A DNA stretch of 64,000 nt from Plasmodium brasilianum (GCF_023973825.1 NW_027122924.1:207001-271000); one strand, 5' to 3'. Shown: positions 11,096 to 24,318, counted from the stretch's first letter. Made by a program: numbers and translations. The notes: a model not told the origin generated them from the sequence alone.

Positions 11096-12310
11096 GATAA
11101 TACAACAATAAAAAAAAAAATAAATAAATAAACAAAAATAAAAAAATAAAATAAAATTCAGTGCTTTACTTTGCAAAGGTCTCGCAACGGGTGTGCGATT
11201 TCATGTGCATGAATATTTATGAATCATGCTATTATGCTGCCATAGGTTATGCTCATGTTTATACGAATATGCGCACATTTTACGATCCTTCTTTTTTTTT
11301 TTTTTCTTTTTTTTCTCATTTTTAGGTTGCAGATGCAGTGTTTGCCCCCTGACCCAAAACCACAGACAAAAATTTCCTCCCAAAAAAGCCTGGAAATAAT
11401 GGACAGTTCATAAATTATTATTCTTTAATTTTGCCCTTCTGCATTTTTCGCGCGCACTGTGCACTTATTTAGTGAGAATTGTTTTGAAAATGTTTTTGTT
11501 ATATTTTCCTTAATTTTTTATCAGTTTTTGTCAATCTTTGCCCACCTTTTGTTGCGCCATTTTTTTGTTTTTCGTTTTTTTGTCCTTTCTTTTTTTTGTT
11601 TTTCGTTTTTTTGTTCTTTCTTTTTTTTGTTATTTCGTTTTGTTATTTCGTTTTTTTGTTATATCGTTTTTTTGTTATTTCGTTTTTTTGTTATATCGTT
11701 TTTTTGTTATTTCGTTTTTTTGTTCTTTCTTTTTTTTGTTCTTTCTTTTTTTTGTTGTTTCGTTTTTTTGTTCTTTCTTTTTTTTGTTATTTCGTTTTTT
11801 TGTTCTTTCTTTTTTTTGTTATTTCGTTTTTTTTTTTACGTATACAGTGACATTAATATACGAAGGGAAAACACCCACGCAACCTTAACGCAGGTGCAAG
11901 TAGCTAATTGTATTAGAATTTCCTTAACCTGTTCAGGTGATAATTTTTATTTTACATTAAAAAAAAAAAAAAATTAACATCATAGATATTGCAAAATTTG
12001 ACAAGGAGTTACTAAAACGGGACTTGTCGTTAAAAGCCACCTATCATCTATACAAGTTCATGAGTTGCTTGTTATGCTTAATTTTTTGTTTTTTTTTTTT
12101 TTTTTTAAAAAGGCGAAAAGTAAATTTGTTAAAAATGTTCTTGACACATTTATCTTGCATGTTCAGGAAAAAAAAAAAAAAAAAAAAAAAATTAAATAAA
12201 AATAAAATATGTGCGCAAATTTTCACGTAATAACACGCTTAAACAGGGTGTAAATGGAAATAGCATATTTTACCAAATAAAAAAAGAAGTAGCTTCAAAC
12301 GAATGTTTAA
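11096..12310. other. Intergenic between two convergent genes, with T-rich repeat
   Basis: Shared 3' space of the phosphatase gene (+) and the 263-residue gene (-). From about 11573 to 11832 there is an array of TTTTTTGTTATTTCG / TTTTTTGTTCTTTC units. Poly(dA) and poly(dT) tracts flank 11960-12195. No gene is supported; the ORFs are Phe/Val-rich products of the repeat. Confidence 0.6.
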
Positions 12311-13102
12311 TTAAGTCGTATTGGGCACAATGCTATGAAAATAGTTGATGTAAAAGGTTTTGGTTAAGTGTATTGCCTTGTTAAGTGGTATACTATCATT
12401 AAGTTGTATATTTTCCTTTAAGAGTTCATCCTTATTTTGTGAATTTTCAAAATGTTTTATAATTTTTAATAAGCTGTTGAAATATACTTGATCGGAATTT
12501 TCTATTTTAATAAAATTTACAGCTTCCAATAAATTATCTAAGCTGAGAAAACGTTCCCCTTGGAAAAATTTATATTTTTCTAAGTACGTAGATTTTGGTT
12601 CTGTTAAGTGGAATTTTTTACCAATAAAATTTTTAGCGTCGTCTTTATGCCTTTCGCTAGTTACTGTGCGGATATTGTTATTGTCACTAATATTATTAAA
12701 TTTCTTGCTTTTTTCAAATTTATCTTTTAGCAAACATTCTAATTCTTTAAGTATAAATTCGATGATATTATCTGGTTTGATTATCAATATTTTGTATAAT
12801 AGGAGAACCAAAAAAGCAGACGTACTGTTCCTTTCTAAATAAAAACTCGGATCATTGTACTTTTTCTTAACCAATATGCTTTCCTCTACTAGGTATAAAG
12901 CGTCATTATTTTCACTTGGGTATTCAGTTGGATGTTCCCTAGTCTGTTCTACTGTCTTTCTACTGAACTTCCCACTTCCGTATTTATTCCCTTTATACGA
13001 TATTTTCGTTTTTTCTTCCTCCTCTATTTCTCTATCTTTGTGTGTGTCTAGTCTCTTTATTCCTTCGTCAAACCCTTTCAGTTTCTTTCCTATCTTCACC
13101 AT
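12311..13102 (-). CDS. Conserved Plasmodium-type protein of unknown function, possible DPY-30-like segment
   Basis: A single exon encodes 263 residues. The N-terminal ~80 residues are charged and Lys/Glu-rich and the rest is predicted helical. Residues about 87-121 (YLERNSTSAFLVLLLYKILI, then KPDNIIEFILKEL) resemble the pattern of the DPY-30/RII-alpha dimerisation motif: YL, a hydrophobic helix, then [RK]P-x-[ND]-x-[IL]EF-[IL]. In that family the segment dimerises and docks onto amphipathic helices, in flagellar or chromatin complexes. This is pattern recognition only and no function is assigned. The start is the first ATG of the frame. The gene sits in the position of PF3D7_1018100, next to the TruB gene and on the same strand. 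Confidence 0.75.
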   Translation of the reverse strand: MVKIGKKLKGFDEGIKRLDTHKDREIEEEEKTKISYKGNKYGSGKFSRKTVEQTREHPTEYPSENNDALYLVEESILVKKKYNDPSFYLERNSTSAFLVLLLYKILIIKPDNIIEFILKELECLLKDKFEKSKKFNNISDNNNIRTVTSERHKDDAKNFIGKKFHLTEPKSTYLEKYKFFQGERFLSLDNLLEAVNFIKIENSDQVYFNSLLKIIKHFENSQNKDELLKENIQLNDSIPLNKAIHLTKTFYINYFHSIVPNTT

Positions 13103-13965
13103 CGTACTTTGTGAATTATCTTTTCGTTACCGCTACTGCTGTCGCTATTTCTATTGCTATTACTGTCCTTGCTTTTATCTTGAAACTCTTATATGACTAT
13201 TGTACTTCTTACCAGATGAAAAGGTCCAGAAGCGTAAATGTTCATATACGCTGTATGTGTACATGCAAACATATACATATATATGCAGCGTAAATGTAAG
13301 TACGATAGCATTATGATTCTCCTTACATGCACAAAGGCAAAAAAAATGTTTGTATTTAAAAAAAAAAAAAATTAGACTAGTGTGTATGCGTCTATTTCGT
13401 GTATTTATTTGTACATCCATCTATTTTATTTTATTTTATTTTATTTTATTTATTTTTTTTAATTTTTTATTTTTTGTGAAACTTTTCTGTAAAATTTTAA
13501 TTCCTTCTTAATTTTTCACTTTATTTTGTGCATTTAGTTCATTTTGTACATTTCGCACATTTTGTCCATTTCGCACATTTTGTACATTTCGCACATTTTG
13601 TCCATTTTGTTCATTTTGTTCATTTTGTCCATTTTGAGCAATTTCTTTTAACTGACAGCAAGAAAGGGGAACGTAAAGTAAGACTTTCAAACGGTCTTTT
13701 ACATACCCATAAAAAAGAGGAGAACTATAAGGCATTATAGTAGATATACTGAATATGAAGTAATATTATCTAATATACACACATGCGCACAAACAAATAA
13801 GAGGCTTATTTAACTTATATCATAAAAAAGGGATAGAGGGACATAGTTAATACGCATAGAAATAATACAAGGATGTGTGTGCCATTGTGCATACGTGCAA
13901 GCATAGATAAAATTTATAATAAAAAAGATTATATATATAAAAACTTAAAAGGGAAAAAGATTTAG
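13103..13965. other. Intergenic with 9-bp array
   Basis: Between two minus-strand genes, so it holds the 5' region of the 263-residue gene and the 3' region of the TruB gene. A 9-bp array (CATTTTGTA/CATTTCGCA/CATTTTGTC) runs about 13528-13636 and a TTTTA array about 13420-13455. No gene is seen. Confidence 0.55.
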
Positions 13966-15576
13966 TTATAGCTTGATAAAATACTTCTTGATATTATCTA
14001 TATTTATATCGTCATAATGCAATGCATCTGCATACGAGTATACATTTTGTTGAATTCTAATTAGTTTAATTAATGTGGCATAATTTTTTAACGAATAAGC
14101 AAAGTCTCGTATAAGACTTCTTATATATGTACCTCCTGAACAATGTATTTGAAAATCCAAAAAGGGAAGTTCAATTTCGTTTAAATATTTTATATAGCTT
14201 ATGTAAATTTTACTTGACTTAATATGCACAGGAATATTTTTCCTTGCATACTCATACAGTCTGAGTCCCTTAACCCTTTTGGCCGAATACAGTGGAGGCG
14301 TCTGGTTTGTCCACCCTGTGAAATTTTTCAAGTTTTCAAGGATTTTACCCCTGCTAATGGTACCTTCGTAAATTTCGCTATGTTTAACTGCATCCTTTCC
14401 CATCATACCCCTTGTAAAATCATTCCTATGCATCACTCCACCTTCTGTCTCACTACACCCTAACTTCACTTCCTTCACTTTTGTTATGTTCCCTTCCCGG
14501 TCTAAGGTGTCTGTTTCAATACCGAAGATGGCTAAGGCTAAGTAAGTTTTATAGCATTTTAAAAAATCTGTTAATTTCTTAGTTCCTTTTTGTACTCCTA
14601 TCATTAAAACTCCTTCAGCAAAAGGGTCTAATGTACCCCCATGACCCACTTTTATATTTATTTTTTTTTGATTTAACATAGAGAAGTACTTTTTTAAAAC
14701 GTGTTTAACCCTCTCACATACTTTCATTGAATATAAATTTACTGGTTTGTAAATGTTCAGAAAGCCGCCATATAATATGTCATCAATACTTGCTTCATTT
14801 TTATTATTTTTTTTGTTCTCACTAGGAAGAGGTAGTCTCAATATTCTACTACTGCTTGTTTGAAGTTTATTGTTGAACTGGTTTATATACGTATCCACTG
14901 AATTGTGCAAATTCATATTCAAATTGAAGTTTACATTCGGACGTTTATCATGCGTATTGTTATTATTCCATACTGAACTGTCAGGTTTTCTTGCTCTGTT
15001 CAGGTCATTTTTCCTTTCCTTTTTAATATTTTCCTTTTTAGTCTTTTCCTCCTCTTTCCCTTGAGTTTTTCTTTTGACAGAATTATTATTCTCCTGGCTC
15101 AAATTAACGGAAGCGTCAATGTTACTTCGATCGGGTAAGCTTTTTTCGTGCGCTTTGTACGGATCATCCTTTACATTTGGGGATGTTTCTTGAAAATTTT
15201 TCTTATCATTGTCGTCCTTCTTGTAGTGACGGAGGGAGATACTCATTCTGCCAGCAAGTGTTCTGTCCTCCTCATTTTTGTAATTTTTCAAATTATCATT
15301 TTTTTTTCCATCCCCCGTGCTAGTACTTTCATTTGTGTAAAATAGTTTACGTTTATTCTTGTAATGAATTGGTATGGAAGAATTTAATAAAAGGATTGCT
15401 ACATAACATGACATATATCGCTTCACAAATTTATCACGTGTATTTGTGTCCTTGCTCAATTTTTTTCTGTTATTCTGAAGGTTAAGATAAGCGCTATTTC
15501 TTTTTTTATGATATGCAGAGACGTATGCGGGTATGTATAGAATACATAATAAGAGAAGGAGATATCTGCTCAGCAT
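13966..15576 (-). CDS. TruB-family tRNA pseudouridine synthase, probably apicoplast
   Basis: A single exon encodes 536 residues; the catalytic domain starts only at about 268. It shows the TruB hallmarks. The catalytic motif is GHGGTLDPFAEGVL with nucleophile D317. It is followed by KCYKTYLALAIFG, an acceptor-binding TPPLYSAKRVKG segment and CSGGTYIRSLIRDFAYSL. The family isomerises uridine 55 in the T-loop of tRNA. The first ~22 residues form a signal-peptide-like hydrophobic segment (LLLLLCILYIPAYVSA), followed by a long Lys/Asn-rich basic region. That is the bipartite layout expected for apicoplast import; targeting is an inference. Low-complexity residues fill about 85-265. The product is much longer than bacterial TruB (~310 residues) because of this N-terminal extension and an insert near 375-400. 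Confidence 0.88.
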   Translation of the reverse strand: MLSRYLLLLLCILYIPAYVSAYHKKRNSAYLNLQNNRKKLSKDTNTRDKFVKRYMSCYVAILLLNSSIPIHYKNKRKLFYTNESTSTGDGKKNDNLKNYKNEEDRTLAGRMSISLRHYKKDDNDKKNFQETSPNVKDDPYKAHEKSLPDRSNIDASVNLSQENNNSVKRKTQGKEEEKTKKENIKKERKNDLNRARKPDSSVWNNNNTHDKRPNVNFNLNMNLHNSVDTYINQFNNKLQTSSSRILRLPLPSENKKNNKNEASIDDILYGGFLNIYKPVNLYSMKVCERVKHVLKKYFSMLNQKKINIKVGHGGTLDPFAEGVLMIGVQKGTKKLTDFLKCYKTYLALAIFGIETDTLDREGNITKVKEVKLGCSETEGGVMHRNDFTRGMMGKDAVKHSEIYEGTISRGKILENLKNFTGWTNQTPPLYSAKRVKGLRLYEYARKNIPVHIKSSKIYISYIKYLNEIELPFLDFQIHCSGGTYIRSLIRDFAYSLKNYATLIKLIRIQQNVYSYADALHYDDINIDNIKKYFIKL

Positions 15577-17708
15577 TTTAATGTGCTTCTTTGCCTCTTA
15601 CCATTACGCATCACTAGGCAGCACTATGCAGCATTACGCAGCATTACCCAGCATTGTTTTTATACGAGCTGAATAATTTTGCTTCAATGAAGACCCTTCC
15701 CTTAATAATGTTTTCGCCATTTATCCCGTTATTTGGTCGTCCACTTGGTTTCTTCTCATTTGGCCGCTCATCCATTTGGTGCCTGTTCGTTTTGCCGTTT
15801 ACCCATTCGTTCATTTATTTATTTGTTTATTTATTTGTTTATTTGTTTATTTATTTGTTTATTTGTTTATTTGTTTATTTGTTTGTTTATTTGTTTATTT
15901 ATTTGTTTATTTATTTGTTTATTTGTTTGTTTATTTGTTTATTTATTTGTTTATTTATTTGTTTATTTATTTGTTTTTTTATTTATTTATTTACATATTT
16001 ATTTTACTATATTTATTATTTCTTTTTTTTACATAGCTAGCTACTGGTATGAATTGGCCCTTCTTTACTATGCCATTTTGTCGATTTGCAAAACATAGTG
16101 GTAATTATCCCCCCACACACACATTAAAACGAGGAAAAAAAATTGTAATTATTTTAAAATTTTGGCAAAAAAAAAAAAAATAGGCATCTTAAATTTTTTA
16201 CATTATAAATAAAAAGGGGGGAAAAATACTTTTTTGCATTTTTTTATTATAAGATAATCTGCTTGTTCTTTCCCGTATTCTGTTCATCATTCTGTTCAGC
16301 ATTATTTTTGCATTCTGTTCAGCATTATTTTTGCATTCTGTTCAACATTATTTTTGCATTCTGTTCAACAATATTTTTGCATTCTGTTCAACAATATTTT
16401 TGCATTCTTCCCTTTTTTTTTTTTTTTGCAGCATGCCACTATGATGCTATTAGCTTGTCATTAGAGAGGCATTAACATACCACTGGATTGTCATTAACAT
16501 TCCCCATTAATGTATGTTCGCATCGTACAAATAATGAAAATATAACATTTGATTTTTTAATTTTTTATAAAAAGAGAAGAAGAATGTTCTTCATTTGGGA
16601 TAAGAGAAGAACTGACCATGATTTTTTGAAATTATGTTCTCATTTTTGTTATGTATATAAATAGGTGTGCGACAAAAACATAAGATGCGATGCAATAATG
16701 ACGTATCACAACACAGTTGTGCAGAAATACAGCAAATTCGTTTTTAGAGTTAGACCTGTTGTCCATTTAAATATGTTTGCGGCAAAAACTGCTCACAAAT
16801 GTGTGCAAGTTTTTACCTATACACGAGGGTATCGAAGTATATCTTTTTGTACGTGTAAAATGGTGTAAATTGAAATTTACGAAAAAACGGCAAAAAAAAA
16901 AAAAAAAAAATCATGAAATGAATGTATATAATAAATAACTAAATGAATGAATACATAAAAAAGGCATACGAAAATGCATAAAATAAATATATATAAAATA
17001 AATATATATAAAATAAATATATATAAAATAAATATATATAAAATAAATATATATAAAATAAATATATATAAAATAAATATATATAAAATAAATATATATA
17101 AAATAAATATATATAAAATAAATATATATAAAATAAATATATATAAAATAAATATATATAAAATAAACATACATGAAATAAACATACATAAAATAAACAT
17201 ACATGAAATAAACATACATAAAATAAACATACATGAAATAAACATACATAAAATAAACATACATGAAATAAACATACATAAAATAAACATACATAAAATA
17301 AACATACATAAAATAAACATACATAAAATAAACATACATGAAATAAACATACATAAAATAAACATACATAAAATAAACATACATGAAATAAACATACATG
17401 AAATAAACATACATGAAATAAACATATATATGATGTATATAAAAAAATTTGCTTATTATTGGGATGTACGCGCGACCAATTGGCTATACGAAAATGGAAA
17501 ATAAAATCTTAACACATAATACGTCCCTATGCTCAAAGCAACTGTGAGTGGTAGAACGGACGAACATTTCGGGAAGGCGTAAATGCGCGGTTTGGAGGGC
17601 ACGCTCTGTTCACATGTACATGTGCATGCTCATATAAACGCACACACAAACATATATGTATGTTGGTGCCGCGCGGCGCGGTGCGATCCTCGAAAGGGGC
17701 CTGCAGAG
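15577..17708. other. Intergenic, rich in tandem arrays
   Basis: Contains a short GCATTACGCA array (15600-15655), a TTTA/TTTG tetranucleotide array (about 15810-15990), a ~23-bp TTCTGTTCAACA-type array (about 16265-16410) and the large 15-bp minisatellite at 16976-17430. The segment 16440-16870 is non-repetitive, but I see no gene in it. It also includes the 5' region of the TruB gene and 3' region of RPN5. Confidence 0.55.
16976..17430. repeat. Two-stage 15-bp minisatellite (AAATAAATATATATA then AAATAAACATACATR)
   Basis: About 12 near-perfect copies of AAATAAATATATATA are followed by about 18 copies of AAATAAACATACATA/G. Because 15 is a multiple of three and the unit lacks stops in some frames, it produces 160-180-codon false ORFs on both strands (repeats of INIYK or IFILY). 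Confidence 0.95.
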
Positions 17709-19317
17709 TCAGATTCTCTTATTCTCGAGTTGCATCCGCTTAATTTTGGCTTCATGGAGCATCCTTTCCTTTTGTATTAAGTGAGATGATTCCTCCAGGA
17801 GATCTAAGATTTTATTAATTTGAGGAGACCAATTATTTAATATATTTTCAGGATTTTTTTTTTGTCCAAATTTTATAATCCCATGTAATCTGTCAATTTT
17901 AGAACTTAGCATTTTATTTGAAACGAGTTCAGACAATAAACTTTCTGACTCATCAACAGTTGCATTTAAGAGTTCTGATAATCTATTTAAAGATATTTGA
18001 TTATAACAATTCGATATAACATGAATATTATGATGCATTACTTTTTTTTTAAATAAATTCCATCTATTTTGTCCACCCACAAATTTTGTATCATTAAAAA
18101 TAAAAAAGTTAAGTAGGTGTTCTTGATATGATAAAGGCCATACTATTAAATCTTGATTAATAAAATCTTTAACAATTTGTTCAAATATTGGTATTTCTTT
18201 TAATTTTTTTTTTTCAATTTTAACTAAATTTAAAAATTTACTCTGTTGTTCATCAAATGGTGAAAGAACTAAAAAAATTATATAACATTTAAGTTCATTA
18301 ATCCAAAGGTTTGGATCATTTAACACAATATTTGTATTAAACCGTTCTTCATAACATGTTGCTACATCTGAATATGACTCTTCATTAATGTAATATTCAA
18401 TCATATACATATAATATGTTAATTTCAAATCGGCAAACTCATCTGTATTTAAAAGGGATGGATTTATTTTCCTACTTATAACATGGCATCTAATATAATC
18501 CTTTCTTAATAATACTAATCGCATTTGTTCTAATATATACACTGTTTTATCTCTTTTATCCATAGATATAAATGTTTCTACTTGTACCTCCTGTAATATA
18601 TTTGCAGCTTCTTCTATATTTCCATCATCCTCTTTAATTTTTGATAATATTTTTATTATTTCCGATCTCTCTACCTCAACAAAAATTTTTCCTTCACTAA
18701 TTGCACATAACGTATTTATTAAATTTAACTTTGTTTCCTTATCCTCAATTTCGTTAATCCAGTTTTTACACAAATTTATCATATCAATTATAGTTCTTTT
18801 TAACTGACCCCTTTTTTTATTAAAAAAAACTAAGTACTCACTCACCTTTTCGTAATTTTCCGTTTGCTTGTATTTATTTAAAATGAAACAACAAATCTTG
18901 CTCGTCGATGCTCCGTCGTACGACTGCCTGCATTTCTTCTCCAGCAGAATGAGCTCCTCCATAACTAGCTCGAAGTCGCCTACCTGTATCCGGAGAATAG
19001 TGCGGGGGCAAAAATGGAGGAAAAATGAGGAAAGAGAAAAGAAAATGGTAAAAAAATATGTACAAAAGCGATTACATAGAGGAATACACACACGAATATA
19101 TGAACGAACACATGAACGGAAACAATAACAAATTATGAAATGGGGGAAAAACCATAACGGCATTGCGACTGAGGAGCATGTATGTGTTGTATACCTTAAA
19201 GCAATTCTCGGCCTTACTCAGCAACTCGTCTGTTTCAGCGCTAAAATCCTGAGCTATTCTTGGGTCCGTCAAAAGGCTGTCATGATTTCCAATAATTTTA
19301 GCAGCACTATCGTCCAT
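17709..19317 (-). CDS. RPN5: 26S proteasome regulatory subunit RPN5 (p55)
   Basis: Two exons: 19317-19195 (41 codons, starting MDDSAAKI) and 18983-17709. The intron has GTATAC at its 5' end and GATACAG at its 3' end and joins AENCFK to VGDFELVMEEL in phase 0. The product is 465 residues. RPN5 is a scaffold subunit of the proteasome lid. The protein is all-helical with TPR-like repeats, then a C-terminal PCI/winged-helix region (about NCYNQISLNRLSELLNATVD, near the end) and a last helix that in this family joins the lid helical bundle. The length is typical for RPN5. No introns or stops break the second exon. It is in the PF3D7_1017900 position. Confidence 0.92.
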
Positions 19318-21287
19318 TTTGTTCTTTGTTTTTCGTTTTTTGTTTTTTGTTTTTTCGTTTGAACTGAAAATTATAAACTTAGGCTATTTGTGCTCTGCTT
19401 GCGAGGGTGTATATTGCAAAGTTTACCATATACATGCAAGTCAGTACACAGATAGGTATGTGCAGGGGTGTATATATATGCATGTATGTACTATGAGAAT
19501 TTACACGTTAAATGGAGCGTTGTACACAGTTTTACGTTGTCCAGGTTCAAAATCGAAAAATATCCTTACACGTAATGGGACTACACGTACGTATATATGT
19601 AGGATGCACGTGTAAGTCTCATACGTATATATATGCATATAAACTTGTGAAGGTACGTGCCCATATACTTATACATACGTTTGCACTTCTTAACTGGTGT
19701 AAGGTAGTATGGCTTGAGTTAACAAAATGTCAAATAGGGGGACATATATTTTAATTAGTTGCTCTTTCGAAACATTTATTACAATTTTCCTCAAATTGGA
19801 ATTTTAAAATAAACATAAATCAAAAAATATAAAATATATACATGCATACGGTACATAATACTTACATAATACATACGTACTTACAAACAAAAGAAATATA
19901 TATATTTTTTTGAATCATCTTTTGGGCATTATTTTTCTCTGCCTCGTTTTGTTTTAGGCGAACGTTTTAGGTAACAGTGGAGATATTTGTCATGCACTTC
20001 ATAACGTTTGACATATTCCTTTTCGCTTTTTTTCGCTCTCTTTGGCCCATGCAATGATGGTATTATTATTATTTTTTTTTTTTTTTTCTACTAAACGCAA
20101 AATTTATTTTAATTTTAATTTAATTTTTATTTTTTTTTTTTTTTTTAAAGTTGTGCTTCCTCTATTATTTGATGATGTATTGCCATGTGCATTAACAAAT
20201 TTGAGAGTTCTTTTTCAAAAAAAAAAAAGAAAAAAAGAAAAAAAAATTGTTCTAAGGATTGTACTTATATAATTATGTAGTACATATATATCCCTTACGC
20301 ATATTGTCGTATAATTTACATATTTATGCACATGTACAGGATGTTGCATTTTTCGAAGAATGGATAAGAATGTTCCGAAGTGAGTATTAACCTTTTCAGA
20401 TAATGAGAGAGCTTGGCGAAATTGTAAAGTGGAAGGTTTTTCTTCGTTTGAACGGTTTCATATATATATATATATATATACGTATATATGCATGTATATA
20501 TGCATGTATATATGCATGTATTTACGTAAGTATATAAATATGCACGTATGTATGTAGAGAGGAAGAATTGTAATGAAAAAAATATCCTAAATATGAAGCT
20601 CAACTGTTGATGTCCCACCCCCATTTTTGTGCCACGTATTTCCATGTGTATATGTATATATACACACATATATACATATATACGTACATACTTACTTAAA
20701 TACATACGTAAATACATACGTAAATACATACATAAATACACACATAAATACATACGTAAATACATACATAAATACACACATAAATACATACATATATGTT
20801 GTGCCATTTGAAAGTGCCAATCGAGTGAACATCCCCGAGGTTTGAACACTGCAAAATGTAGTTTTTCCCCATTTCGTTTTTATCCTATTATTTACTTTTT
20901 TTTTTGAGTACACCATAATATTATTTAAAAAAGGGGACAGACGTACCGCTTCGTACGTTTTGCTTGGTCATGTGCAAACGTATTTACCCGTTTGGTAAAT
21001 TGTAATTTAAGCAAGGGTGTTCAAAATGGGGGAGGAAGATTAGCAGTCTACCTGATGTTTGTGTTATGTGTGTATTATGTGTGTATTATGTTGTGTTATG
21101 TGTGTATTATGTGTGTATTATGTTGTGTTATGTGTCCATTATGTATGCATTATTTGCTTATTGGCGTATATATATATATTTTTTTTTTTAACTAGCCAAA
21201 ATTTCGCGCATACAAGTCAGTGAATTGCCAATGGGGTAACGGAAGGATATGAGCTCACTGTTTACCTGAAATAATATATAGGAAGCT
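19318..21287. other. Divergent intergenic region between RPN5 and the RAP-like gene
   Basis: A bidirectional promoter space of about 2 kb. It includes poly(dT) at 20067-20090 and 20134-20147, a (TA)-rich block at 20459-20520, an AAATACATACGT-type 12-bp array (about 20690-20790) and a TGTGTATTATG array (21055-21150). No gene is supported. Confidence 0.55.
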
Positions 21288-24270
21288 ATGTTTCTGTTAA
21301 ACATAGTGTGTAAGAACAAGCATGAGCTACTAACATGCTGTTACAGGGGACAAGTACGAAGTTATAGCAATGGGGAATATTCGTCATATATTAGTAAAAT
21401 TTTTAACAACATAAACAATAAATTAAAAAAAGAAAAATTTGAAGAGAAAAATGAAGGAAGTGAAAAGAATTTAATTTATATTTATAAGCAATATGAGAGT
21501 GTGATAGCAAAACTTGAGTACAACAAAATGATGGGAAGAGATCTGTCTTATTGCATGAATATTTTATCAAAAATAAAATTTTTTAAGGAACACAAGTTCT
21601 GGATAAACTGCTGTAATAAATTAGTTAAAGGTAAAATGCTACACCGAATAAACATGCAGAGTTATTATATAATAGCTAACGCCTTGAGTAAGGTGGATGT
21701 TGTATACAGCTGTTGCCGTAAGGGAACACCATATGAAGAAGCAAATGGACGGTTCGTATTTTTCTTGATTCCCCCCGTCGATGAAAGGGGTAACATGAAA
21801 AAAAAGGAGAAAAAGGAAAGTGGAACACAAGTAGAAGAAGAGGAAGAAGAGGAAGAAGTTGAAGATGTTAAAATGGAAGGTAGAATAAAAAGTAAAGCTA
21901 ACGACAAAATGAAAAACAAAACTGCAGTAGACGTAGAATTTGAAGTTAAAACTAAAGCTAAATCTGAAGTTATGACTCGCCACCGGATCTACGAAGAAAT
22001 TGCCATGAGATTTCTCATCGACATTGAGCGGATCGACATGGACGGAGTGAGCTGTATTTTGAATATGTTTTCTAAATTAAATTTAGATGACTATAATTTT
22101 TTATTCTATTTTTTTGCGGACTACTTTGTACATACCATGTTACAAGAGAGATCAACAGTATTGTTTAACGGAAAAATGCCTAATGAAAGAACTGGAAATA
22201 GTTTTGTCAACGAAGAAATTTATTCACTTGTTAATCCTAGTAAGAATTCATTACTAAAGGAAAGAGCATCATGTACCATTAGAATAGATAAACATAATAT
22301 ATCAAAGTTAGTTATCGTTGTACATTCACTAGCTAAGTCTAACATAGTTCATGTAGAATTTTTCTCATATGTGTGTGCATATTTTGAAAGGTACTTTACA
22401 TATTTAAATAATTTAGACATTTGTAATATACTGTATAGTATGGCAAAAAATGTGGATACGTTATTCTTGAGGAAAAAATGGGAAAACTCATCTTTACATA
22501 AAAGAATATCTAGTGAACATTTTGACTTATATTTAAATGCAATTATAAGAAGGATTAGCATGTATACAAATTCATACCATAACAGTAAGGACCATATATG
22601 CACAGTACAACGCGTTTATCATAGTTTTTTAAAAAAAGACTATGCGTTACTTGTGAGTAGGGTATTACATAAGGAGGAGGGAAATCCTTCACTTTTACTC
22701 GACAAACTTCTTAACCATGTGCAGAGCGAATTGGTGCTAAACAAACTGAGCCCTGTGCAAATTTCCTCTATAGCTCTTTCAGTAGTAAAATTAAAGATAA
22801 TTTTATCTATAGATATATATTACGCATTTATTTGTAGAATACATTCCTTGTGGAAATACTTTTCTCTACGCAGCATCGCTGATTTTTTGTTTTCGATAAG
22901 TGAAAAGAATATATATGACAGGCAGGTAACTGTGTTATTAACTTATCAATTTATCAAATTAGTTTATGAAAAGTACATGAATGCTATAAACAAAAAAAAT
23001 TCCAATTTAAGGAAAAATATACATTTAATTAAACAAAATGCGGATGGTATTTACTATTTGGGTAAGTCATCTAAACGAGTTACATTCCTAGATGAGAAAG
23101 AATGCTCACTGGTTGTTCGAGTGTTTCAGTCATTTTGCAAATCATTTATACTGGTGAGTAACTCTTCCTTTGTGAATGACGATCTGGAGCGATGCTTCCC
23201 GTATAGCCTCCGCCATGTAGTTCCTGTTGTTGGAAGTAGCACTAGGGAAGAAGCGGTGAACAGGGCGCAAGGATCATTTACAATAGTTGGTAATCATAAA
23301 AGCACGGTAAATGATAATGAAAGCAATGGAAAGGAATCTTTTGACATGTTTTCAGGTATGGGAAATGGACAAAATTTTGCAGAGCAACATGAACCGTACA
23401 TATGGTATAAGATGAATTGTTATCCTGATAGTAGTTCCCCAATTTTTACTATCTTTGATAAAAATGCAAATTTGATTAATTGGTATGCCCTTCGTACCTT
23501 TTATCTATGTCTTGTTCAACATTTTGACATAATATCTTTTGCGAATAAATGTTTGCTTTGTTATTTTTCTGTAAATATACCATATTTTGTTTTCCCTATA
23601 CGGGTTAGTAAAACAGGGACTTGTGGGATAAACGCATCTTCCATAAATCATGATAGTAAAGATGTGCTCAAGAGAGACAATAGTATACCTTTTAACTTGC
23701 AAAAATCAGATAAAACATGTACATATTCCATTTCTAATCGTTTACAGTTTTGCTTTTCTTTTTCTGCAAAGATAATATTTCATCTGTTATATATTATGAA
23801 AGTAGACCAACAGTGTGAAGTTACCTCTAGGCAAATACTCACTTGTCTTTTATGTCTATATTTAGAAATTATTAACGTATGGATTATACCAAATGACCAT
23901 GTAAAATGTTTGACAAAAGGAGGGCTACAAGTGATTAGGACATACGCGAACAGTGTTCATAAAGAATGGTACGATGATGTCAATTATAATACAAATAGAT
24001 TTATTTCTTGTTATTTGAAGAATATGAACACAAGTGTTGTTCACATCCCATGTTTAATAGATGTTTCAACTCGTTATAATGTTTTTTATTTCGTCTCTCT
24101 AAATATACTTAGAAAAATTAATTTGTTCCTAGATTATGCTAAAAGGAAAAATTATCAGCAAAATGAGCTAGCCTTATCATCTAGTAAATTTTATTTTTTT
24201 TATTTTTTATAAAAATAGCCTACCTATTTTGTATCTTCACAGGCGGAGATGAGTCATTACATTATGTTAC

Positions 24271-24318
<48 letters not shown>

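Noticed and set aside
11459..11977. Phe/Val/Ser-rich ORFs after the phosphatase gene
   Set aside because: Read from TTTTTTGTTATTTCG repeats; present in all three plus-strand frames.
16877..17504. ORFs of 160-182 codons on both strands (INIYK, YFMYV, IFILY repeats)
   Set aside because: They are translations of the 15-bp minisatellite, which is stop-free because its length is a multiple of three.
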